Positions 17,642 through 25,070 of a DNA stretch of 64,000 nucleotides are shown piece by piece. Source of the stretch: Chitinophaga rhizophila. Its GTDB lineage: Bacteria > Bacteroidota > Bacteroidia > Chitinophagales > Chitinophagaceae. Made by a program: the position numbers and the translations under genes. The DNA lies in NCBI RefSeq assembly GCF_019492185.1, contig NZ_JAICCF010000006.1, positions 310,001 through 374,000 on the forward strand, in the 5' to 3' direction. Each line of letters begins with the position of its first letter. The first letter of the stretch is position 1. The notes below the pieces were generated by a model, which worked only from the letters and a program-made list of their open reading frames with translations, did not search any database and was not told the origin of the DNA.

Positions 17642-19000
17642 TTAATCCGGATAACCTTCATTTTGAGAGAGGTTTTTGTTGAGCAGTCTTTCACTGACAG
17701 GGATAGGATATAAGGCGTCATAGGATTGCCAGTTTGCAGCCTTCGCCCTTGCTGCTGCCGGCATGACCTGCTGTATGGTGCGCGTGCGTTTCAGATCCAT
17801 CCACCGGTGGCCCCATTCTGCAAACAGTTCTATACGGCGTTCCTGCAGGATAAGGGTTGTCAGCATATCGGTATCGCCGGCATCTGTTACGGGTAATCCG
17901 GCCCTATGCCTGATCACGTTCAGGTCTGCCCGTGCACCGGAGATGTCGCCGGTATGCGCACGTGCTTCAGCCCTTATCAGGTATACTTCTGCCAGTCGTA
18001 GTACTACGAGGTACTCTTTTGCAGTAGCAGATAAGTCAGCAGCCAGGTATTTAGCAGGATAGGGCGATGTGGATCCTTTCAGCCAATAGCGTTTGCGCTG
18101 ATCATTGTATGCGAAGGCGTGTAGCAGGCTGGCGCTGATCTGCACCGGGCGTTGGTCAATAAAGAGAGCTCCGTCATCAGTGAAGGTTTCGTTGGCAGGT
18201 TGTAACTGCCAGATGCATTCTTTACTGTCTTTCAGAAAGACTTGCGGCAGGCTGACCATATTGTAACTATCGCGGTTATCCAGTACGGCAGTCGCGGCTT
18301 CGAGGGCTTCGGCCCAGTTTTCCTGGTATAGGTATACCCTGGCCAGCAGCGTGGTAGCTGCCCACTTATTGGGGCGTACCCGTTCCTGGCTTTCAGAGAG
18401 TATATCGCCTTTGAAGTAGGTAGCAGCCAGCAGTTGCCGGGCTTCTTTCAGGTCGGCAATGATCTGTGCATAGATGCGGGTAACAGGCGTGCGGCGCATG
18501 CCGGCGTTCACTTTGTAATCAGTGGTAGTTACGAGGGGTACTTCTCCGAAGAGATTGACCAGGTAGAAGTAGCAGAAGGCGCGCATGAACCGGGCTTCCC
18601 CCAGTAGTTGCCGTTGAATGGCCGGCGTTAGCCGGGTGGTGGCGGACAGTCCTTCGACAGCGGCATTTGCCACATAGATGCACTGGAACAGTACCCGCCA
18701 GAAGGGAACGTGCGTAGTCCGGATATCATTCTGATATAGGGACAGGGATAGCGGATCTTCCTGTTGCAGCAGGAACTCGTCGGCGGAGAGTGCACAGAGG
18801 TAAGACATACCGGTATTGCCCATGAAAGCACCGCTGGTGCTCATGGTGAAATAGAGGCCGGTTAGTACGGCAGCGGCGCTGACATCTGTATCGAAAGCAG
18901 CATTGGTAGTGGTACGGTCTATCGGTGTGCCTACGTCCAGCATCTTACGACATCCGCATAGCAGCAGCATTCCGGTGAGCAATATATGTTTCCATCGCAT
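17642..19000 (-). CDS. SusD/RagB family outer-membrane lipoprotein
   Basis: A 452-residue lipoprotein with a signal peptide and lipobox (LLLCGC, Cys17). It has the helical SusD pattern: 'AFDTDVSAAAVLTGLYF' near the N-terminus, 'EARFMRAFCYFYLVNLFGEVPLV' around residue 135, and the C-terminal 'ILQERRIELFAEWGHRWMDLKR' signature. SusD proteins cap the SusC channel and bind the substrate at the cell surface. It follows susC by 11 bp, so the two form one operon. It is shorter than most SusD proteins (about 500-550 residues), in keeping with a small ligand such as an oligopeptide or small glycan. Confidence 0.92.
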   Translation of the reverse strand: MRWKHILLTGMLLLCGCRKMLDVGTPIDRTTTNAAFDTDVSAAAVLTGLYFTMSTSGAFMGNTGMSYLCALSADEFLLQQEDPLSLSLYQNDIRTTHVPFWRVLFQCIYVANAAVEGLSATTRLTPAIQRQLLGEARFMRAFCYFYLVNLFGEVPLVTTTDYKVNAGMRRTPVTRIYAQIIADLKEARQLLAATYFKGDILSESQERVRPNKWAATTLLARVYLYQENWAEALEAATAVLDNRDSYNMVSLPQVFLKDSKECIWQLQPANETFTDDGALFIDQRPVQISASLLHAFAYNDQRKRYWLKGSTSPYPAKYLAADLSATAKEYLVVLRLAEVYLIRAEARAHTGDISGARADLNVIRHRAGLPVTDAGDTDMLTTLILQERRIELFAEWGHRWMDLKRTRTIQQVMPAAARAKAANWQSYDALYPIPVSERLLNKNLSQNEGYPD

Positions 19001-19011
19001 GGCGTATATGT

Positions 19012-22000
19012 TTAGAGCGCTATTTTCAGTCCGCAGGCCAGCCCCCGCAATGGCGGCAAGGTTGTTCTGGACTGCGTTTCCGGATCGAGACCTGAATAGC
19101 GGGTGAGTGTAAACAGGTTTTGAGCCTGGAGGTACAGCTTCACGTCGTGTAGATGCAACCGGGCCAAAGGGGCAGCGGGTAGCGACCAGTTAGCTTCTAT
19201 GAAGCGGCACCGGATATAGGAGGCATCTTCATAACCCATATCGCTGGAGATAGCCTGTTTATAACTATCGCGCAGTCCTGTAAGCTGGGTATATCGCTGG
19301 TGAGTGGCAACGTCGCCTGGTTGCCGCCACCGGGATAGTACAGCTGCATACTGGTTACGCTGATAGCCCGGCATATAGTCAGGATCGAAAGTGGTGTTGA
19401 CACCCTGCTGGCGGGTGAATTGCAGCAGGAGTTGCAGTCCGAAGTTACCCAGCCGGAAATCGTGCTGCCAGCCGCCATAACATACAGGTATGACATCTAC
19501 CGGGTGGGTTTCGGCAGCCTTATCCGCCGGCACGGGGTGATGATGGGCATCAGCAAACAGGTAAGTGCCTGTTAGCGGGTCAACGCCCATGGCATCAGCA
19601 ACATATTGCTGAGACAAGGCTTGTCCTTCTACAAACTGAAAGGATGATTGTATAGGGATAGTAGGATCAGGGTAGTTAATAAGTTTATTGTGGCAGAAAG
19701 AAATGTTGAAAGAAGAGGCCCATTCAAACCGGCGGCGTTTGATGTGTTGCGTAGTGAGTGCAAGTTCCAGTCCGCTGTTACGGATCAGTACCGGCAGGTT
19801 ACCAATGATATTTCCGGCCCCGGTAATATCCGGCAAGGGATAGGACACCAGCTGATTAGAAGAGCGGTATACGTAATAGCTGGCAGAGAAGAGCAGTTTA
19901 TCGTGCAGGAAGCCCAGCTCAATGCCTGCTTCCGATTTACGGGTCAATTCCCAGGCAAAATCGGCGTTAAACAGCCGGGCGGGGGTTAGTCCTGTCACAT
20001 CCTGGTAAGTGCCGTCAGTGGGGTTATATTGCCCAAGGTATTGATAATCGCCTATCTGGTCGTTACCGGTAGTGCCGTAGCTGGAACGTAGTTTACCGAA
20101 ACTGAGTATATGCCGGAGGGGCTGCATAAATTTCTCTTCCGTAAAGATCCAGCCAGCGCCTACAGCCCCGAAGACCGCAAACTGTTTACGGGGGCCGAAG
20201 CGGCTGCTGCCATCGCGGCGTACGCTGAGGTTGAGCAGGTAGCGGTTGTGATAGCGGAGGCTGAGGCGACCGAATAAAGCGAGATAGCGGTAGATAGCAC
20301 CTTCCTTTTTACCATAGACCGTATCGGCGTAATAGATATTGTGCAGCAGCGCATCATCTTTAAAGCCATCGGCGTTGAGTGTTTCGCGGGACTCATTATA
20401 TCCCTGGAGGGTGCCACCGGCAAGCGCCTGTATATACCAGTCAGCTTTATCATGCGTATAGGTTACCTGCGGTTCGATAATGCGGGAGACAGATTCGTAG
20501 TGTGCAAGCCGGGAAGAGCCCGTGCGGGTATTACGGATAGCAGGAGGATAGATGGCTAACGGTGTGAGGATGGAAGAGCGACCCGTCAGCCAGTTGTAGC
20601 CCATGGTGGTTTTGAGCGACAGACCTGGCAACAGGCGGTATTGCAGACCGACATTAGCCAGCAGGTTGGTAACATGGGCATCGAAGGTGGGTCCGACCAG
20701 CGCGATGTAAGGATTGAGCCAGGCATAGTTGAGGCTACCGTCTTCCAGGTAGGGCGGCGGCGTATTAGGCGGCAGCATGATCCTGCTGGTGAAGTCAAAG
20801 CCGGGCAGCATGGTTCTATCTGCCAGGAAACTACCTGTAAAGGCCGCGTTGAAGCGGTTGTCGGGAGTCCAGGTATTGGTACTGATGTGCATACCGCCGC
20901 GGGTATTACCGAAGGCACCGGGGAATACCAGGGATTCTTTCCGGTAGTGACTACTTAGGAGGTATTGGCCATGGGTGGTACCACCAGAAACAGCCGCATG
21001 AGCAGAGGTATTGTTGCCCGTACCACCGATGAGGGCATGTTGCCAGTCGGTATAGCGGTGAGGGTTCCACTGCAGGAGGTCGGGAGCATTTCTTTCGTTG
21101 GGAGCGACACCGTCATTGAGGAAGGCTTCACGGCGCATCTCGAGGTATTGGGCAGTGTTAAGGAGCTTAACTTTCCGGGCAGTGTGGGTGATGCCCTTGG
21201 CGATGTTAAGGCGCAGGCGGGTTTTACCAATGCGGCCTTTGCGGGTATTGATCAGTATTACTCCGTTAGCGCCGCGGGAGCCATAAATGGCCGTAGCGTC
21301 AGCGTCTTTCAGCACCTCAATGCTTTCTACATCTTCGGGGTTGATGAAGTTGAAAGCGGAAGCGTTTTCACCCCATATGAAAGAACCGAGTCCGCCGGTC
21401 AGCACCGGATTAAAAGGGATGCCATCAACGATGTAAAGGGGTTGGGTACCATTAACGAGACTGTTTTGTCCGCGGAGCTGCACCTTCATCGCCATACCGC
21501 CTATACCGCCGGTTTGTGTGATGAGCAGACCAGGTACACGGCCTTGCAGCGCAAGCAGGATGTTAGCGCCGGCAGGTCCGGCGATGTTTTCAGCTTTGAT
21601 GGCGGTGAGATTGCCGGTGGCGAAGCGGAGGGTGGTAGTACCATAGGCGATAACGACCGTTTCATCGAGTGCTTTTCCGATGAGGAGTTTTGGCGTATCT
21701 GCCGGAGGAGAAGGTGTGGCAGGGGGTAATTGCTGCCGGAGCTTTCTGAGGTTGATAGAGTGCCCATCGAGCGTCCAGGCGTATTTATTACGCAGGATGG
21801 TATGGAGGACGATGCTGAGGGGCGTATTGACAAAATGTACATCCATCAGTTGCGTAACATCGATATCAGCGTTATAGCTGAAGTAGAAATTAGTTTGTGC
21901 CTGGATAGTGTTGAAGATATGCTGAAGGGGCAGTTGCTTACCGGAGACGGAGACTTTTGTTTGTTCCAGCTGTCCTTTTACCTGTAAGAGGCAACAGGTA

Positions 22001-22050
22001 AACAGTACTAGCAGTAGCGTACAGCGTGTGGCACATGTGGGCATTCCCAT
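19012..22050 (-). CDS. SusC/RagA TonB-linked outer-membrane transporter with STN domain
   Basis: A 1012-residue precursor from the ATG ending at 22050; the frame is open to 22095, but that extension overlaps a promoter-like element and hides the signal peptide. After the signal peptide comes an STN domain (about residues 35-100) that can signal to a FecR protein, then a plug with 'AYGTTTLRFATGNLTAIKAE', 'LRGQNSLVNGTQPLYIVDGIPFNP' and 'IYGSRGANGVILINT', then the beta-barrel. The carboxypeptidase-like beta domain usual between STN and plug is absent: only a proline-rich linker is present. It is divergent from the sigma-FecR pair at 22196-23951, the probable regulators. Confidence 0.92.
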   Translation of the reverse strand: MGMPTCATRCTLLLVLFTCCLLQVKGQLEQTKVSVSGKQLPLQHIFNTIQAQTNFYFSYNADIDVTQLMDVHFVNTPLSIVLHTILRNKYAWTLDGHSINLRKLRQQLPPATPSPPADTPKLLIGKALDETVVIAYGTTTLRFATGNLTAIKAENIAGPAGANILLALQGRVPGLLITQTGGIGGMAMKVQLRGQNSLVNGTQPLYIVDGIPFNPVLTGGLGSFIWGENASAFNFINPEDVESIEVLKDADATAIYGSRGANGVILINTRKGRIGKTRLRLNIAKGITHTARKVKLLNTAQYLEMRREAFLNDGVAPNERNAPDLLQWNPHRYTDWQHALIGGTGNNTSAHAAVSGGTTHGQYLLSSHYRKESLVFPGAFGNTRGGMHISTNTWTPDNRFNAAFTGSFLADRTMLPGFDFTSRIMLPPNTPPPYLEDGSLNYAWLNPYIALVGPTFDAHVTNLLANVGLQYRLLPGLSLKTTMGYNWLTGRSSILTPLAIYPPAIRNTRTGSSRLAHYESVSRIIEPQVTYTHDKADWYIQALAGGTLQGYNESRETLNADGFKDDALLHNIYYADTVYGKKEGAIYRYLALFGRLSLRYHNRYLLNLSVRRDGSSRFGPRKQFAVFGAVGAGWIFTEEKFMQPLRHILSFGKLRSSYGTTGNDQIGDYQYLGQYNPTDGTYQDVTGLTPARLFNADFAWELTRKSEAGIELGFLHDKLLFSASYYVYRSSNQLVSYPLPDITGAGNIIGNLPVLIRNSGLELALTTQHIKRRRFEWASSFNISFCHNKLINYPDPTIPIQSSFQFVEGQALSQQYVADAMGVDPLTGTYLFADAHHHPVPADKAAETHPVDVIPVCYGGWQHDFRLGNFGLQLLLQFTRQQGVNTTFDPDYMPGYQRNQYAAVLSRWRQPGDVATHQRYTQLTGLRDSYKQAISSDMGYEDASYIRCRFIEANWSLPAAPLARLHLHDVKLYLQAQNLFTLTRYSGLDPETQSRTTLPPLRGLACGLKIAL

Positions 22051-22092
22051 AAGGAATATGTCGGTATTGGATAATAAGTAGCAGAAAATAGA

Positions 22093-22100
22093 CAAAAGTA
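22093..22100 (-). promoter_or_regulatory. -7 promoter element of the susC-susD operon
   Basis: On the minus strand this reads TACTTTTG, an exact match to TAnnTTTG. It is 42 bp upstream of the chosen susC start and supports that start. No TTTG box is found at the -33 distance, so activity may depend on the ECF sigma factor or an activator. Confidence 0.45.
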
Positions 22101-22195
22101 CTCCTGTGTTTATTTTTTTCTCCTTAACAACGAATTAACTCATCTGTGTATCAGATTAAGATACATTTACTCATAAAGAAAATAGAGTCTTTATT

Positions 22196-22744
22196 ATGAG
22201 TCCAATGAGTAACAACCATTCAGAAGACGAGCTATTTCTATTGATCCGGCAGGGCAGTGAGGCGGCATTTGACGCCTTTTACAATCGTTATGTTAATATG
22301 TTATATCTGCAGGCATATTTCAGGTTGCAGGACGAGGCTACGGCCAAGGATGCGGTACAGGATGTGCTGATTTATTTTTGGAACAACCGGTCTACGCTGG
22401 CTATCAGGGGTAGTTTACAGGCATACCTGGCGGGTGCGGTGCGGCAAAGGTGTGTGGCCTTGCTGCGTAAGGAGGTGAGCATGCGTAACCGTCAGCAGAT
22501 CTATGCCGCTTTGTATACATCAGTGACCCATTCTTCCGACTTAGAGATCAAGGAACTAAACAGCCAGCTCCAGGCTGCCATGGCGTTAATCAGCCCTACC
22601 AGCAGAAGGGCGTTTGAGATGTCTTATATTGAAAGGAAGACATCGAAAGAGATTGCCGGCATTATGAACATCAAGGTACAGACGGTGAAGAACCATGTAC
22701 AGCAGGCATTAAAGGTGTTGCGTCAGCATCTGAAGAAAATTTGA
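22196..22744 (+). CDS. ECF sigma-70 factor (FecI type)
   Basis: A 182-residue ECF sigma factor: region 2 around residues 20-85 ('FRLQDEATAKDAVQDVLIYFWNNR'-type sequence) and region 4 at the C-terminus ('TSKEIAGIMNIKVQTVKNHV'). The first ATG at 22196 is taken; a second at 22205 is possible. FecR follows 67 bp later, and susC-susD diverges upstream, so the sigma probably drives the transporter genes when the STN domain reports ligand. The divergent arrangement, rather than sigma-FecR-SusC-SusD in one direction, means both promoters share the 145-bp intergenic region. Confidence 0.9.
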   Translation: MSPMSNNHSEDELFLLIRQGSEAAFDAFYNRYVNMLYLQAYFRLQDEATAKDAVQDVLIYFWNNRSTLAIRGSLQAYLAGAVRQRCVALLRKEVSMRNRQQIYAALYTSVTHSSDLEIKELNSQLQAAMALISPTSRRAFEMSYIERKTSKEIAGIMNIKVQTVKNHVQQALKVLRQHLKKI

Positions 22745-22811
22745 ATTTCCCACAGTACTTTTTTTGCATCGGCAGCTACTAGAAGTGTGTTTATCACTTT
22801 ATAGGATTATC

Positions 22812-23951
22812 ATGCCGGTAGATCCCGACTACATTGAACAATTGATACTGGAAGAACTGACGGGGCATATCTCTCCTGAGGACAGTATCACCCTCAAAAA
22901 ACTCCTTGAACAGGATCCTGCCGCGCAGGCTCTTTGGGAGCGTATGCATGCGGCGTTGACAGGAGCTGATATACAATCAGTAGTAGAAGCCCTTCCGCAG
23001 GAGTTGCCGTCAGCGCACATTATTACTGCAGCCAGGAGGCGCAGGCGGCGTACAATAATTGTCAATACTACCATAGGCGTAGCAGCTATGCTGCTGCTGG
23101 CGCTGATGATGTCTAAGATAATGTTTCCGGCGTTTCAGCCAGTGTCGCCGGAGCCTATCCCATCGTTCGCCCTCAAATCTGTTGTACTGCAGCTGCCCGA
23201 TGGTAGCTATTATCAATTGGGCAGCGGGCAGCAGCAGTTTATAGAGAACGGGATCTCCTTCCGTGAAGTAGCGGGAAGATTGTCCTGGTCGGGAGGTAAC
23301 GACGACGCCCGGCTGGCAACTATACGCGTACCACCGGGTAAGGAATATACCGTGCAATTACCTGATGGTACAACGGTGCAGTTGAATGCAGCCAGCCATT
23401 TGCAGTTCCCACTGGCATTTACCAGCAGACGGGAGATACATGTTAGCGGAGAGGCTTATCTGCAGGTAGCCCAGCATGCGCAGCAACCGTTCAGGGTACA
23501 GTTACCCAATAGTACCATCCAGGTACTGGGAACGGCTTTTAATGTAAACACCTATGATAGCACAGCAGAACAGGTACTGCTGGAGACAGGCGCTATACGT
23601 ATGCAAACCAAAGACGGCGATATCGTGCTGCAACCAGGGCAGGCAGTCAGTTATCAGCCAGGCCGGCGACCGCAGATAGTGGACAGGGATCTGATGGCAG
23701 TATTATCCTGGAAGCAGGGTTACTACACCTTCCGGAGCACACCGGTAGCGGAAGTCAGCAAAGTACTGGAAAGGAATTACCGGATCAGGGTAGTCCTTGA
23801 TTCTGAAGCGACCAGCCAGCGAACATATACATCCCGCCTGGAAAAAGACGAACCATTGAAGACATTCCTGACACGTTTGAAATCAATTGACAACATAGAC
23901 TACAGGTTTGAAACGGGAGACACCGTACTGCATTTGTTACACCGACCGTAA
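22812..23951 (+). CDS. FecR family anti-sigma factor
   Basis: A 379-residue protein from the ATG at 22812; the frame extends to a TTG at 22764, but the added residues do not match FecR. It has a cytoplasmic N-terminus ('DPDYIEQLILEELTGHISPED', close to the FecR at 301-1431), a membrane segment around residues 80-103, a FecR domain ('VPPGKEYTVQLPDGTTVQLN', 'QVLGTAFNVNTY') and a C-terminal DUF4974-like domain. It should restrain the sigma factor encoded just upstream and receive the signal from the SusC STN domain. The AraC-like gene follows 12 bp later and is probably in the same transcript. Confidence 0.92.
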   Translation: MPVDPDYIEQLILEELTGHISPEDSITLKKLLEQDPAAQALWERMHAALTGADIQSVVEALPQELPSAHIITAARRRRRRTIIVNTTIGVAAMLLLALMMSKIMFPAFQPVSPEPIPSFALKSVVLQLPDGSYYQLGSGQQQFIENGISFREVAGRLSWSGGNDDARLATIRVPPGKEYTVQLPDGTTVQLNAASHLQFPLAFTSRREIHVSGEAYLQVAQHAQQPFRVQLPNSTIQVLGTAFNVNTYDSTAEQVLLETGAIRMQTKDGDIVLQPGQAVSYQPGRRPQIVDRDLMAVLSWKQGYYTFRSTPVAEVSKVLERNYRIRVVLDSEATSQRTYTSRLEKDEPLKTFLTRLKSIDNIDYRFETGDTVLHLLHRP

Positions 23952-23963
23952 ACTACCACTACT

Positions 23964-24953
23964 ATGCATTCTATCTTATTTAAAGCGAACAAACTACTGC
24001 TGATCGAGAAGAATAAACCATCATATGTGCCAGCCAGCAGTCTGCCAGTAGAGTACCTCAAACTGATCATGCCTTTCGCCGGACTATACTTCCGGGGAGA
24101 CAAAGAGTGTGAGATCCTTTCCCAGCATATTAACGTGGGGCCTTTCTCCCTCTGGATGCATGACATCTTTGCCAAAGACAGGATAATGCTGTTACCATAT
24201 ACGCCCTATCACATATGGACGTTGAATTTTATGTATGAGGATACGCTGGTAGTGGAAGGAACACAGAAAGCCGTTTATACGCTGGAAGAACGGGAATGTA
24301 ATTTATTCAACCTCGATCCGGGGCTGCATCGCATTCCAGTGGCAGACAATACGAAGGTACTGTCTGTACATATTAACATCCGGCCTGCGTTTCTGCCGGC
24401 GCTGGCACAGCGATATCCGCAGCTGCGGGCCTTGCTGACCCGTCAGTCTACTACCGGAACAAGCGCTGTCAATGCGAGGCCGCATCCTGTTAACCCGGTT
24501 TGCGACCTGTTGATTCAGAAAATATTGACCTGCAGGTATACAGGTCAGCAGGCGCATGTCTTTATCTATCGTTGCTGCCTGGAACTGCTGCTGAACTTTG
24601 CCACACAGGAAGCACATGCAGACGAGCCTTTCCTTTTCAGCAGCCTGGAATACCAGGACGAATACCGGCAGCTATTCCGGTTTCTGGTAGAGCATCCGCA
24701 CAAGCAATGTTCAGTGTCTGAGCTGTCACTGATATTCAATATTCCAATGGCGAAGCTGGAGAAAGGCTTTGTGCAGCATTATGCCATGACCATACATGAC
24801 TTCACATATATGTTACGGATGATGATGGCATACAATGCCCTTCATCAGGTGCAGTGGTCGCATGAGGTGATTGCAGATGCGGCAGGCTTTAGTGATGCCG
24901 ACACGCTGGTGGATGCTGTAGAGCAATATTACGAGTTCAGGATTAAAAAATAA
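23964..24953 (+). CDS. AraC-like transcriptional regulator, paralogue 3 of 4
   Basis: A 329-residue protein with the family's N-terminal block ('NKLLLIEKNKPSYVPASSLP', 'ILSQHINVGPFSLWMHD', 'CNLFNLDPGLHRIP') and a C-terminal AraC-like double helix-turn-helix ('CSVSELSLIFNIPMAKLEKGF' region and 'EVIADAAGFSDADTLVDAV') that stops after the second recognition helix. Only 12 bp separate it from FecR, placing it in the sigma-FecR operon of the SusC/SusD locus. This is the clearest contextual hint that the family regulates, or reports on, ECF-controlled uptake loci. DNA binding remains an inference from the motif. Confidence 0.7.
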   Translation: MHSILFKANKLLLIEKNKPSYVPASSLPVEYLKLIMPFAGLYFRGDKECEILSQHINVGPFSLWMHDIFAKDRIMLLPYTPYHIWTLNFMYEDTLVVEGTQKAVYTLEERECNLFNLDPGLHRIPVADNTKVLSVHINIRPAFLPALAQRYPQLRALLTRQSTTGTSAVNARPHPVNPVCDLLIQKILTCRYTGQQAHVFIYRCCLELLLNFATQEAHADEPFLFSSLEYQDEYRQLFRFLVEHPHKQCSVSELSLIFNIPMAKLEKGFVQHYAMTIHDFTYMLRMMMAYNALHQVQWSHEVIADAAGFSDADTLVDAVEQYYEFRIKK

Positions 24954-25070
24954 GCGCGTTATATCTTCAATGGTTGTTACGAATAAGTGGTGAGTGCAAC
25001 TATTCCCTTGCACCTGAGTATTGTATGGCCTCCGAGACAGGCCGGTTCATCTCACAAAAACCAACAACAC

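Noticed and set aside
20965..21729. A 254-residue frame antisense to susC
   Set aside because: It lies wholly inside the well-supported SusC gene on the other strand and has no family-like sequence.
22764..22811. Extended FecR start at a TTG
   Set aside because: The extra residues do not match FecR proteins, and the ATG at 22812 fits the related FecR at 301-1431.
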